Positions 34,220-46,194 of a DNA stretch of 64,000 bases are shown here, piece by piece. How positions within the stretch are numbered: position 1 is the first letter of the stretch; each line of letters begins with the position of its first letter. Both the position numbers and the translations under genes were made by a program. The stretch is from Hexactinellida sp. DTS-2022 (lineage: Eukaryota; Porifera; Hexactinellida). The notes below the pieces were generated by a model. That model was not told the origin of the DNA. It worked only from the letters and a program-made list of their open reading frames with translations, and made no database searches. The stretch is taken from NCBI GenBank assembly GCA_028753945.1, contig JAPNXP010000002.1, positions 4,898,001 to 4,962,000 of the forward strand, in the 5' to 3' direction.

Positions 34220-35216
34220 ACCGTATATTGTGTCATGTTCAAAAATGTGAGGTGTCTGGTGTAATCTATGTATACATAAATGTTGCATGCAACATTGTAC
34301 ATACTACATAGTACATACAAGGTGCAACATTTTTGAATGAATATCGAACACTCAACAATTCGCATGAAATATCGGAAAACAAATTTATATGCAACATTCC
34401 AAATATACGATGCAACATTGTTCTACTATCAAATTTTATTCGTATATAAACAAATAAAAGTATGTCCCATCTCTAAGTTGAATAATTCTTGAATATAACG
34501 AATTATTCATGAACTATTAACTTTTTGGCAAATTTTGGGTATTCGCGATATGGATAGTTTATTTGCGAAGTTTACACGAAGAGAAGTTGAATTTGATCAA
34601 ATATGTGTTCTCTTGGTAGTTTTAACAATTAATAATGGATTATTCGGCAAAAAAAATAGTTTATAATCTATTCACAATTATTTGCCATTTTTTCAATGAA
34701 TTAGTCGTATTTAGTTATAAAAATTAAAACCACATAATATAAACTTGTGTTGGGTTTTTTGTTCAATCGTCATTCGAAATACAGTGGATGCCGATTATAA
34801 GCACATCGACGGGAACTGCACTTGATGTGCTTATAACCGGCATGTTCTTATAACCAACATAATATATAGGGTATAATAACCGGTATATGGCAAGTTTGGC
34901 AACCATTTTCCAACATAGAATTCTTATATCCGATATAATATTAATAATAATAATAATAATAATAATTTGTGCAAGAAAAAAAGTACAATAACAGAAAGTA
35001 CTGCCTGAGAAGGCTTAGGCACTTCAAAAACTAAATATAGTACCAATAAGAAACAGATGAGTAAAAAGAGATGAGTAAATAAAGAAGTGAATAAATAAAG
35101 AAGTATAAGAGTAGGGAATAAGAGTAGGGAAACGGGAGAAAACTTAAATAATAGGCTGGGGTATACAAAACAATGATGATTTTTCACATGCGCATTGTAG
35201 TAGGTTGCGCTCTTCA
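34220..35216. other. AT-rich spacer with one transposon end
   Basis: No gene. A run of TAA repeats lies at 34,938-34,967. At 34,783 a Tigger/pogo-like end CAGTGGATGCCGATTATAAG follows TA, but its partner is not found. Short palindromes GTTGCATGCAAC occur near 34,285. Confidence 0.4.
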
Positions 35217-35755
35217 TTCCTGCTCTCTCTCTCTCTGTCTACACAGCTCCAGTAGCACCTAGGCCTGCTCTCTCTCTCTCTCTGTCTACACAGCTCCAGT
35301 AGCAGCTAGGCCTGCTCTCTCTCTGTGTCTACACAGCTCCAGTAGCACCAAGGCCTGCTCTCTCTCTCTGTCTACACAGCTCCAGCAGCGCCTAGGCCTG
35401 CTCTCTCTGTCTGTCTGCACAGCTCCAGTAGCACCTAGGCCTGCTCTCTCTCTCTCTGTCTACACAGCTCCAGCAGCGCCTAGGCCTGCTCTCTCTCTCT
35501 CTCTGTCTACACAGCTCCAGTAGCACCTAGGCCTGCTATCTCTCTCTGTCTACACAGCTCCAGTAGCACCTAGCCCTGCTCTCTCTCTCTGTCTACACAG
35601 CTCCAGCAGCGCCTAGGCCTGCTCTCTCTCTCTCTCTGTCTACACAGCTCCAGTAACACCTAGGCCTGCTCTCTCTCTCTGTCTACACAGCTCCAGTAGC
35701 ACCTAGGCCTGCTCTATCTCTCTGTCTACACAGCTCCAGTAGCACCTAGGCCTGC
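35217..35755. repeat. Minisatellite of CTCTGTCTACACAGCTCCAGTAGCACC type
   Basis: About 11 copies of a ~48-bp unit: CTACACAGCTCCAGTAGC, ACCTAGGCCTG and a variable (CT)n run. Copy length varies with the CT run. Confidence 0.9.
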
Positions 35756-36126
35756 GCCTAGTCCACCTGGGAGTGATTGACCATCTGTGGGAACCATCCA
35801 CTCTATGGGTACCATCCACTATGTCACATTAGTATACTCGCTACCAGCGAATTGTCCTGGTAGCAGCGACTCATGGCTTGATCCTTTCAATGAAGACCTC
35901 GGAAAAATAACCAAACTCCATCTCTTTCGAAATCCCACTCCACTCTTCAATATTCTCTCAAATTATTTATTTGGAACTATTTGTTTTGTTTATAGATTTT
36001 CTTGTTGATAAATTTTGTATATTAGTTCAGTGTGAGATGTTGATATTTTATTTATACTATAATTATTTGAAAAATTACTTTCTGGTCATTTGATGACTAT
36101 GTACTACTGTACAAACTATGCATATA

Positions 36127-36322
36127 CAGTAGTGTGCATAATCCGGATCTCGTGGGACCGTAGTAATTTCACTAGGCACGAATGTTCAAATTGGACATAG
36201 TTTGTGCCATAACTTGCTAATTTCGTTTGTAAACCAACACTTCTGTTCAATTTAAAGTGTCAAATAATCCCAGCAGTCCAAATTGGACCTGAAAGGTGCC
36301 CCGGATTAACGCATGTCCATTG
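36127..36322. mobile_element. Tigger-like MITE
   Basis: CAGTAGTGTGCATAATCCGG at the left follows TA. The right end CCGGATTAACGCATGTCCAT is an approximate complement. Right boundary uncertain. Confidence 0.4.
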
Positions 36323-36665
36323 TGCATATATAATCTTCTAAAACAAGTCATCTATTGATTTGGAAGTATGCAACTCCGAAAATGCTTCTTTTGTATCTAA
36401 TTTTGGATATGTTACTTAGTTTCTATTACTTCATCACTTTTGGAATTCACTGTACCTATTTTGGTCAAACCTCACACGAAGGAAGCTGGACTATAAGTGT
36501 AGGTGTTCTTATTATACTTCATTATTCATTTCCTTTTTTATGTTTATTTTTTTCTATACCATATTTATGCCTGCCATTACCTTGCTGCAAGCCCTCTAAA
36601 GCCTGCCATTACCTTGCCTGCCATTACTTTGCCTGCCATTACCTTGCTGCAAGCCCTCTAAAGCA

Positions 36666-36821
36666 GACTTGGCTCTGCAAGCCGCAAAAGATGCAAGAAT
36701 AACAGCAGAAGCATCTGCTATTGAGCTTAGAGTCTTGAATACTAGGGTGCAGGAAGATAATGCGCAACTGAACGTGAAAATCGATCGCCTTATCTCAAGG
36801 CAGATGGAGATTTCTATTTAA
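36666..36821 (+). CDS. Candidate terminal exon encoding a coiled coil
   Basis: The frame runs from Asp at 36,666 (DLALQAAKDARITAEASAIE) through LRVLNTRVQEDNAQLNVKID to MEISI and TAA at 36,819: 51 codons with hydrophobic residues at heptad spacing and many charges. Possible acceptors are AAAGCAG (before 36,667) and GCTGCAAG upstream, after a pyrimidine-rich stretch. Just upstream a 60-70 bp segment with TGCCATTACCTTGC is duplicated and shifts the frame. No partner exon is identified. It could be the end of a host gene or a gene fragment caught between the piggyBac arms. Confidence 0.4.
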   Translation, partial: DLALQAAKDARITAEASAIELRVLNTRVQEDNAQLNVKIDRLISRQMEISI

Positions 36822-36907
36822 ATAGCCAATAAGAAGCCTATAAATAAGTATGCTTCGAGCTCGTTTTAAATTAATTATTGTTTTGTATTTATCAAATAAT
36901 TTATATA

Positions 36908-37018
36908 AAGCTCACTCTAGTAGAGTTCAGTTTTTCAGTATGTGTATTCAGGCACTGAGAAAGGTTAGTTTTTCCCAGGGTTTGAAATTGACCTTTAGAA
37001 AGTAAGCCTGGGGTTTTA
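36908..37018. mobile_element. MITE with CTCTAGTAGAGTTCAG end, copy 2 (truncated)
   Basis: Matches the reverse complement of 27,755-27,893 across about 110 bp, but the second inverted end is missing after GGGGTTTTAGTATGGG. Confidence 0.65.
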
Positions 37019-37199
37019 GTATGGGAATTTTTTGAATCTATAAGCTTTGGCCTTTATACGCAAATTAATTACCAGTAAACTTATTGCTATATAATTTTTA
37101 GTTTTATCAAAAACGATAGGAATTTGATGGATAGTAGTGCATGAATGCCAACCTGGCGTGAACAACCAACCATCCCTTGTTAGCAATTTCCTACGCAAA

Positions 37200-38060
37200 A
37201 TCTCATGGGTTCACATCTCACGATAAATTACATGGGTCCTCATGGGAAATACCCCGGAATCTGATGGGTGACTACACCGGTAATCTCATTGGATCTTATA
37301 GGTAATTTAACGGGTACACCCGAGTATTTCACGGAATCTCAGGATAATCTCATGTGTTCTTACGAGAATTTCACGGTTTCTCAAAATTGATCTAATGGGT
37401 TCTCGTGAGAAACCTCACGACATCCCACGGGTATTCTCAGGTACCCTAATGAAAAATCTCAAATGCTCTCACGAATATTTTCCTCGTGTTTGTAATTTCA
37501 TGTGTTCTAACAGGGTCTCACGGTTTCTTACGGAGTCCCTCGCATTCTCACGCATTGGGATCTATCATGTGGGAAGTCCCATATGAATTCCCATAGGATG
37601 GGAATCCAAATTGCATTCCCACGAACCCTGGAATAACACGGGTTCACACGGATAATCTCCCGGGTTAACACGGGTAATAACACGGATAATCTCCCGGGTT
37701 CACACGGGTAATAACACGGATAATCTCCCGGGTTCACACGGGTAATAACACGGATAATCTCCCGGGTTCACACGGGTAATAACACGGATAATCTCCCGGG
37801 TTCACACAGGTAATAAATCTCCCGGGTTCACACGGGTAATAACACGGATAATCTCCCGGGTTCACACGGGTAAAAACACTGATAATCTCCCGGGTTCAAA
37901 CGGGTAATAACACGGGTAATATCCCGGGTTCACACGGGTAATAATACGGATAATCTCCCGAGTTCACACGGGTAATAACACGGGTTCACACGGGTAATCC
38001 ACGTGTCACACGACTAATCTCACGAGTTCACACCGGTGGTCTCCTGGGTTCACATAAGTA
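37200..38060. repeat. 34-bp minisatellite of CACGGGTAATAACACGG type
   Basis: The regular part (37,640-38,000) has a 34-bp unit TTCACACGGGTAATAACACG plus GATAATCTCCCGGG. The left part (37,200-37,560) is degenerate. A fragment of the GGGATGGGAATCC hAT family (see 12,769) is embedded at about 37,560-37,630. Confidence 0.85.
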
Positions 38061-38397
38061 ATCTAAGTTACACTCATGGCAAATGCTCACTTAGTGGTTC
38101 TCACTGGCAATCACCAGGATAGGCTTGAAATTTTCTTACGCATTATCTGGATGGAATTCAGACTCTATCTTATGGTAGCACACCATTCTGATTTTCGGAT
38201 TTTGCGTGAGATCGAATACCGTGTAACTCAAGAGTTGCCTTTTTGATTTGGCATCTAGATGGTAGATCCGATGAATAAGAAACAATTATTTACGTGTAGC
38301 CCGGGTCCCTTAATATGCTGTTGCGGCAGGAATTGACGCATGATCCCCAGGATTCTTATTGGATATAATGAGTCCATTTTTCGTAAATCTCTTGTAA

Positions 38398-38475
38398 ATC
38401 TCCACTAATCGCATCTCATATAAGATTAGTTTATTTGTAATGGCATCTCGTATAAGATACAATAAGTATATTTGT
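38398..38475. repeat. Two stray units of the 37-bp satellite
   Basis: Contains GGCATCTCGTATAAGA and TTAGTTTATTTGTAATGG, matching the 9.8-16.7 kb satellite, over 21 kb away. Confidence 0.75.
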
Positions 38476-39318
38476 ACCGCAGTTATATAAAATGGGTTTT
38501 CGAAAATTACGTAGGCAAAATTCCCAAGTTTTCCACTTCTCCTCCTGTTGTCACGCTTTTAGCTATTTATATTATGAAAACTATGTGACTGTCACTACAA
38601 GCGCCGATTATTATGATTTCCTCTATAATTTGGGCAGGTCCGGACCCGTCCAAATCGGCACTATCCACGCTTATAACTGTCACTCTCCGTATGCCACTCC
38701 ATCCCCCTTGGTAGCGCTACGTAACAATTTCATCTTTTGTTCTATGATATTAGATAATATATATATATGATGATGTCACTACCAGACCTTTACTTCCTAT
38801 TTCATTTCAACAAAGTTTATGTGCAGTTCTACTCTTTCACTATTTCTCAAGACATTTGATGCAACTAATTTACTCTCACGGCGCGGCATTTGCTGCTACT
38901 TTCCTTTATTATTGTAATAATGTCATAATTGATCTGTGGACACTTCTATCTTTCGTAAACCTTTTGACCACAAGATCTTACTCACACCATGTATGAATCC
39001 TCTACAGGCTTGCATTTGCCAAACAGTGAATATTGTCAATTGGTATTTGGGTTCACGTTTGACACCTGAAACTAAAAAGATTATGAAATTCCAATGGCAC
39101 TACTTTTTAAATAGCCTCTCAGTTATCTGGTAAATCTATCAGGGATATATTTAGTTAGATATCAAATTGCTGATTTCGTCATTGAAGAATGATATTAATA
39201 GTGAATTGGAATCTTCTGGACTAAAGTAGAATCTATTTTGTATCCTGTTTGAGATATTTTTGGAACACATTCCATTTGTCAAATTAGCAGACACATTCTG
39301 AGTCCAGTGCACAGCTGG

Positions 39319-39328
39319 TATATATATA
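39319..39328 (+). promoter_or_regulatory. TATA-like run upstream of piggyBac copy 2
   Basis: TATATATATA lies about 135 bases before the first ATG of the acidic leader frame (39,464). Confidence 0.3.
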
Positions 39329-39463
39329 GAGATGAGAAGAACTAGTGGAGCAAGTTAAAACTACTAGCACACCAACAACTAGCCCTCTGAAAAGCTCAGC
39401 AATAAAGCAATACTACACCAATACGTGAACCACAAGTAGTAAAGGTTACTATATTTATCGATA

Positions 39464-39823
39464 ATGGCAAGCCAACAAGAACATCAACCGACCCATTCCA
39501 ATTGGGAACTGGTAGACGAGATAGAAATTTGAGATACCAGCAGTAGCATCGTTCCAACCGTGTCTCATGTACAAGATGAATACAATTCTGGTGATGATTT
39601 CTCCCTGTATGAAGACGACTTCTTCCTGTCTGACAGTGGTGACGATGAAGATGACAATGATTTGTTTGGCTGTTTACAGGAGCCACCTCCAAGGATCACT
39701 ACTCCCAGCCAATCTCTAATACATGACCCTGAAGAATATAGCTCAACCAGCTGCGACACGACTCATTTGCGAACTACAGAAGAGGACAAGTCCCTTCCAG
39801 CCAATAAGCAGCTGAATTACTAA
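39464..39823 (+). pseudogene. Acidic leader frame upstream of piggyBac transposase, copy 2
   Basis: Same as copy 1: 22 codons, an in-frame TGA at 39,530-39,532, then an in-phase acidic frame (around LYEDDFFLSDSGDDEDD) ending at 39,823, five bases before the transposase ATG. That both copies share the TGA means it predates their homogenisation or is bypassed by splicing or readthrough. Confidence 0.5.
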
Positions 39824-39828
39824 CACAA

Positions 39829-42222
39829 ATGAACATACATTCCTCTACAAATGTCCAACACTTTAGCCTCCTTCCCCTGCCAACATCCACCACGTCTGTT
39901 GGTGCGAAACGACCATCCTCAGTTCAGTCAGTTCCCTATAGACACAACAAAGTGAAACGTTTGGACTATCTCTACAATCCTGCTTCACATAAAGCGAAAC
40001 CACCTACAGAACTACATTATATCGGGGAAGCGATCCACGGCTCGTTAGAAACTACTCCACCTCCCAACGTATTCAAGCCCACATTCAATTCAACCACCAA
40101 TATACCTACTTATTTTCCTGATAAATACAAAGAATGGGAAAACCGAACAAAATTCACACCCAATCTTGATCTTGTGTCTGCGACAGGCCTACCACGTACC
40201 GACCTATATGTGTATGCAATAGAAGCAAACACTGAAACCAGGGTGCAACAAGGTAAACAGAAATATCGAAGAAACATGAATTCGCTCGAAACCTCCATTG
40301 AAAGATTCTATCCAGAGCTCTGGGACGCGGAACATGCAACACTCACCAAGAATCCAGTTCTATCCATACAACTCCTGGAGGCTCTACCTTTCTATAAGGA
40401 GCCGTATGAAAACGCTTTATCTGTGATTAGAGCACCAGCTAATAAATTTCAGAAGGTACCGGAAGCCATTGAAGAGCCTCTAAATCCACTTCACCCCAAT
40501 CCACCACCTCAGCAACACACACTTTCTCAGCAGGGAATGTACCTCATGGACTGTGATGAGCAGATCAATTTCTTTGAGGCCATCTACGGCCGGTGCGAAA
40601 TGAAGGGTATTCTCAAACAAACTAAGCTTTACCGAGAGCAAAATAACTTGCATAAATGGGAGGAGCCTGTCTATCAAGAGATTCGTTGCTTCATTGGACT
40701 CCTCCTGTGGACTTCCTTGGTGCAATTACCAAATCGCCGCGCCTACTTCGCTGACTCTGAGATCTTCCATCTGCCACATTTCAAGGCACACTTTACGCGT
40801 AATCGTTTCGAACAGTTGCTCAGCATGTTACACTTCGCGGACAATCAGAAACTTCCACTGGGAATGAATACAGCCAGACGGTTTGAAGCTAAGCTGGGCA
40901 GTCAGCTCACTGCTGTCAATAACAACTCAGCTAAACTGCTCTCACCAGCTAGAGCCTTGTCTGTAGATGAGATGATGGTCAAGTTCTATGGAAGAAGTGT
41001 CCTGCGTCAATATATGCCTGCAAAGCCGAACAAATATGGTGTGAAGCTTTGGGCAATATGTTGTTCCTGTTGCGGCTACTCCCTAACTCAGGACATCTAC
41101 CTCGGCAGCAGTGTTGAGTCTGTGGGTGGTCGCCAAGTAGTGATGCAACTAGCCGAGCCCTACCTCGACAAGGGCCATGTTATCTATTGCGACAGGTTCT
41201 TTTCACACCTGGATCTGACAACCTATTTAGGCTCGCGGAAAACTGGTATGGTCGGAACCTCTCCTACCACTGTACTGCCATACGACCTGAATTACCTTGT
41301 GACTCACATGCACCCCCTAACCTGGGCCTATAAATGGTTCAAGTATCGAGCCGACTTCACCTATCAACCAAGACAAGGAGGTCCTAAGCAAAACCTTCGC
41401 GCTGAAGAATCTGTTTGTCAACTAGTCTGGATGGATAAAAAGTATCGGACAACCGACAAGAAAGTAGTCTTCATCACCAACTGTCTACCCGCCATTCCAA
41501 CTTCACTTCATCACCAGTGCCATCAAAAGAATATTCGTGATGAAAATCAACTATGCACGCGCAGACTCATTTCCAGTCCACCCATCGTCAAGGCGTATAA
41601 TTATCGCATGGGTGGCGTGGATAGACACGACAGACTTGTCGGTCAGCATGCAATACAACTCACATCCAAACGGGGATACATAAAGATCTTCTTCCACATT
41701 CTGGATTCAGCTGTCGTCAACGCATGGATTCTATTCAAAACAGTCAAACAGGCTAGAGGTGAGTGGAATTCAGCTGCCCAACGGAGACACACACTCTCTT
41801 GGTTCAAGGAGAATGTTATTCTGTCCCTCTGTGGAAATTATACCTGTCGGAGGTATCACTCCGCCGTCCAGGTACCAATCCAACCTCGAAACAGACAGTC
41901 TCTACGAATCATCAGTCGACACCAAATACGACCACAGTCACAGATACCAGAGTATGACCCAAGTAAGGAGACAAGGTCAAGATGTCTTATTTGTAATCAG
42001 CAACGGCGTACAGCTTGTCTCACCTGTAAACAACCCTATTGCTATGACTGTGGCCTAGAGCACATACACCAACTCATGCAGGAACACTCTACAGGAAGTG
42101 AGAAAAATGTAGAAGGACATATTAGCATCCAAGCATCCCAACATTCATATACCAGCTTACCAATGATTCTTCCTGACAGTAATAGTGACGATGATATTCA
42201 TCCTTCAGATGAAGACCTCTGA
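39829..42222 (+). CDS. piggyBac transposase, copy 2
   Basis: Identical in all 797 residues to copy 1, with D380, D455, D598 and the cysteine-rich module intact. It is divergent in layout: the two transposases start facing each other across the 5-kb spacer and are read outward. A polyadenylation signal AATAAA lies at 42,316-42,321. Flanking DNA past 42,346 is related to, but differs from, the flank of copy 1. Confidence 0.93.
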   Translation: MNIHSSTNVQHFSLLPLPTSTTSVGAKRPSSVQSVPYRHNKVKRLDYLYNPASHKAKPPTELHYIGEAIHGSLETTPPPNVFKPTFNSTTNIPTYFPDKYKEWENRTKFTPNLDLVSATGLPRTDLYVYAIEANTETRVQQGKQKYRRNMNSLETSIERFYPELWDAEHATLTKNPVLSIQLLEALPFYKEPYENALSVIRAPANKFQKVPEAIEEPLNPLHPNPPPQQHTLSQQGMYLMDCDEQINFFEAIYGRCEMKGILKQTKLYREQNNLHKWEEPVYQEIRCFIGLLLWTSLVQLPNRRAYFADSEIFHLPHFKAHFTRNRFEQLLSMLHFADNQKLPLGMNTARRFEAKLGSQLTAVNNNSAKLLSPARALSVDEMMVKFYGRSVLRQYMPAKPNKYGVKLWAICCSCCGYSLTQDIYLGSSVESVGGRQVVMQLAEPYLDKGHVIYCDRFFSHLDLTTYLGSRKTGMVGTSPTTVLPYDLNYLVTHMHPLTWAYKWFKYRADFTYQPRQGGPKQNLRAEESVCQLVWMDKKYRTTDKKVVFITNCLPAIPTSLHHQCHQKNIRDENQLCTRRLISSPPIVKAYNYRMGGVDRHDRLVGQHAIQLTSKRGYIKIFFHILDSAVVNAWILFKTVKQARGEWNSAAQRRHTLSWFKENVILSLCGNYTCRRYHSAVQVPIQPRNRQSLRIISRHQIRPQSQIPEYDPSKETRSRCLICNQQRRTACLTCKQPYCYDCGLEHIHQLMQEHSTGSEKNVEGHISIQASQHSYTSLPMILPDSNSDDDIHPSDEDL

Positions 42223-42346
42223 AAATAATTTAGAAAATATCTTTTGAGAACATTTTAGTACGTATATAGATTTGCATGATGATACATTTTGTATATTCGC
42301 CTATTGAGAGATGATAATAAATATTAGAATGATAGCAATGATTACT

Positions 42347-44200
42347 AATATATATGTTGAGAATTATTTAAGTACTGTACACACCTTAAGTTTTTATATT
42401 TATGCCATGCCCATTCAGTGGTCTTATTCATCCAAGTACTGAATTCAACTAATATCGTTTTGTACAAAATCGTAGGACAGTCAAATGTCTATAATTTTTC
42501 CTCCACTACTGTTGATGTATTTTGGGAGAACTTTCTTCACCTACCCCCAATTGTAGCCTAGGGGAATTACTTTTTGTATTTTACAATTGCCAAGTGATCT
42601 TTTCTCTTTTTAGAAGTACATACTGTGGATCATATTATAAGTAGTCCTTATTCTTCTAACGCATATGTTTTGGTGTAGTACTTTCGGATAAACGAAATTA
42701 TTCTTCTATTTCCCGAAATCGGTTATTTTATCCGGCATTTTCTTATAACTTATTTTTCTCCACAACATTCATGCTATATGTGTCCTTGTTTATACCTTTG
42801 GAGTAATACTTTTACACCATCAAAGCGATAAACAATATTTCTTATTTCCCCTGTGATTTATTGATCTAAGACTTGCTCCAAAAATATCATACAATTTTTA
42901 AGGGGTCCTCTTCGCGGTTCGTTTGTGGGTGCCGCCCCCGCCTCGCTAAATATTCAGATCCTTTGACCCGCAACAACCCACGGGTTTCGGGTCCCGCGAG
43001 CCGCATTTATTAACCTGATCCGCGCCTAGGTCTACTCCCCATCACTGGATTGATCCGACATTTAGCGATTTCGGATTAAGCGGGACCTGGAACGCTCGTG
43101 ATTTAGGGGCAAGGGCCGGGGATGAAAGAAAAAAAGTAGGAATTTTAGACGGGAAAGGAAGATTGGAAATTGGACTCACTATTTTGGTCTACTCGGGGTC
43201 TCGGTAGGGTATCTACGGGATTGCACATATCTTTCGATCGAGGGTTAACTGAAAGGAGGTATCTTTGTTGTGGAAATTAGGGATCAAAATTAATTGAATC
43301 GAAAATTCCGGAAAATAGGCATTTGAATTTCCGGAATAATTTCGTCCCGGAAATTAGGTATTCATATTTTCCGGACCGTTCCGCAATTCCGTAATTTATC
43401 TACTTTAATTTTCCGGAATGGTACCGTTCCAACCGTCCCGTTCAGGAAATTAGGTATGTCCATATTAATCTTTACCAGAGAATAAACCAATTGATATCTT
43501 CGAATATTATAGATTACTAATGATGTATAAAGCAATTTACAATAGTTTAAAATATTCGAACAATATAATACTAATGTAAACAACAATGTATAATAGTTTT
43601 CATAGACTATTCGAATAATGGTAATATGAGATAAAATCAATGAACATAGAAATGAATCTCTTGGGAGTTGTACCATGGATAATACAGATCAATTAAAATA
43701 TACCATGGATATGAGGGATCAGTGAGTTCAATTGTATTTGGTAGTAAATATGGATAGTTCTACAAACTTGAATATTTAATTGCATAGGAATCCTAATTAG
43801 CCAGAAATTTCTAGAAGCAAAGTATAGGCACTTGATAACAAACCAAATTTTATCGAGAAGATTAATGAATTTTTTGATGAGTTATGAGCAAAGAAGTGCA
43901 AAATTATGAGAAAGATTTTGACAGTGAAAAGGGAGTTGAAGACTAATGAAAAAGAGTGTAATAGAAGAACAACATTTAACTGTTATACACCGAAAAAAGC
44001 TAAGCAAAAGCTTCTAAATTGAGATAGATATAATAATTTGAAATATAAAACTATTCTTTCGGGCAGCATTCGGTTAATTAATAAATTTACCTGTAGACTG
44101 CCTAACTGATACACGTTGTAACAGGAGGAAACATGTCGATCAAATAATTCAAATTTCAAGAAAATTCGGATTAAGACATGGTTTTGTACTCTCTATCAAT
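42347..44200. other. No gene seen; decayed repeats
   Basis: 42,347-42,480 is the diverged continuation of the piggyBac flank. GC-rich GGGTCCCGC-type words at 42,900-43,040 and TTCCGGAA words at 43,290-43,450 look like two old MITEs. The rest is AT-rich without reading frames of note. Confidence 0.4.
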
Positions 44201-44213
44201 TTCATTCAAAAAA

Positions 44214-44785
44214 ACAAAATTTTCAGAAATTGTTATGATGACGTAGCATAAAAGTGAACTGCTCCACCTGCCAGCCACTTGCTTTTGTAAATTCTAAATA
44301 TTATAATTTCACCGTAGAAATATCCGAAAGAAGATATTAAACTAAATAATATCTATTTTGGTATATTTCTTTTGACTAATACAGAGTTGTGATAGATATT
44401 ACTCAAATATATGTATTTTTTCAGAATCCATGGTTCATCAAGAACATATTTGTCGATTTTTGTAAAATGATGTAACTTTCGTTTTGTGAATCGGATTTGT
44501 TCAATTTTTGAGATCTGATAACTAAGAGGATATTCGTCATTGTTCAAGTTTAGAAACAAAGGATTACTTACATGTTAACGGCGTTATATCGATTTAAAGA
44601 GAAAGTATGTGTGATCACTTTTTGTCGAAATCGATAATTTCAATTTTTTCAAAAGTTCTAGCATGTTAATATATTATTGTGCTCTTGTTGGATTTCAAAT
44701 TAATAGTTTCTAAATATTAAATACAAAGAACTACAGGGTATGGTTTTTCCTGAAAATCACTCCGGCAGTCTTTGGCAAATTCGAT
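44214..44785. repeat. Dispersed repeat, copy 1
   Basis: Reverse-complement relative of 63,425-64,000 with high similarity over more than 500 bp (shared words AAGTGAACTGCTCCAC, GGCGTTATATCGATTTAAAG, CAAAGAACTACAGG). Nature unknown; no coding frame conserved by eye. Confidence 0.7.
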
Positions 44786-44940
44786 GAAAGCGTGGAATTT
44801 GATGGAGTGTTCATTAGTTCTGACATCAGCTTACATTTCAACGGAGGAAGAAAGGTTGAAAGACAGAATTTTTTGTTGATGTACGTTAGTACAGTACATT
44901 TTGGATATAGTGATAATGGTGGGGACATCTGATTTGTGGC

Positions 44941-45297
44941 CAAATTATCACTATATCCAATATATCACTATATCCAATATATCACTATACCCATTATATC
45001 ACTATATCCACTGTATCACCGCATCTAATATATGACTGTATACATTGTCAATACTCTGATTCTGAAAAGAATAATCAAATTCCTTATCAAATTCAAGTAG
45101 TAACGATATTTATACTGTAAAATATGAAATTATGGGTCTCAAGGAAGGTCAAAAATCCAATATTCTTGGTGATCTGTACACAAATTATCACTATATCCAA
45201 TAATGATATCAATATAACCAATAAAATTGTATGGGATTTGCTCGGGGACGCACCTAAAGCTGCAAAATTATCACTATATCCAATATATCACTATATC
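44941..45297. repeat. 16-bp satellite of TATCACTATATCCAAT
   Basis: Tandem copies at 44,941-45,060 and 45,180-45,297, with a short remnant after the MITE at 45,963-46,000. A unique-looking piece (45,061-45,180) separates the blocks. Confidence 0.85.
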
Positions 45298-45962
45298 CAT
45301 AGGCGCCGAAACTCTCCAGCGCCAGGGGGGGTGTAACTTTACATTTAAATGTGAAAGGTCAAAAAAACGATTCCTATGGCGCATTGTCGCAAAGTTTACA
45401 AGTATAAGATTAAAGTTGGGGGGCGCGGAGCGAGTGTTGCGAGCAATTCTTGGGGGGTTCTGGGGGCAAGCCCCCCATAAAAAAATGGACTGCGAGATAC
45501 CCTGATATCAATTTGTTTTGAATGAATTATACGTATATTTTATTGTGCTAAATTATATTGAATATTGTATTTTTTATCCAGAGGGAACGGTAACACCCGT
45601 ACCAATAATGTTGCCCCCCTTCAATTTACGGGGGGGGGGAACGCGCCCCCCCTAGCGCATCCCCCTGTTTCGCCACTGCTATGGTGGCTGAAAATCATTA
45701 TGTTGACGGGCATAATTGTATACATATATTAATAATCCAATGTTATTTAGAAGGACTCCTTATGGAATTATAATTTTTCTATGGGTTTACGTGTATGTTT
45801 TCTACTTTAACAATAAAGAAAATGTCTAATATTCCCTGCCTGACCAACCAGGAGGGGTATACCCTTCCTGACTCTTTCCTCAGCCAGGGGGGGTGAAACC
45901 CTCCCTGACAAAAACCAGGGAGGGTGTAACCCCCCCTGACCCCCCCACTTTCGGCGCCTATG
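45298..45962. mobile_element. hAT-type MITE, 665 bp
   Basis: Ends CATAGGCGCCGAAA and TTTCGGCGCCTATG are flanked by ACTATATC on both sides (45,290-45,297; 45,963-45,970). The satellite itself contains that word, so the duplication is less decisive here. Subterminal C- and G-runs and no gene. Confidence 0.75.
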
Positions 45963-46194
45963 ACTATATCCATTATCACTATATCTATTATGTACTGTAT
46001 CACAGTTTAATCTAGGGAAATCCAACTATAAAGAAAAAGGTACCGGTAGACACCCTAGCGGACATGTGTTTGACTTGTGTCGAAGATAATTGTTTACATT
46101 GTAAGCAGTTGAGCAATGTGTTGAAATTCAATGCTTTGTGTTTGTTGAAACGAAGTATTAGGAAGACAGCCCATATTTCTCATTAGGCACTTAT

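Larger units (their letters stand above)
38625..42346. repeat. Right arm of a 3.7-kb inverted repeat (piggyBac copy 2)
   Basis: Mirror image of 29,838-33,557; see that entry. It carries one additional AT dinucleotide in the AT run near 38,757. Confidence 0.92.
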
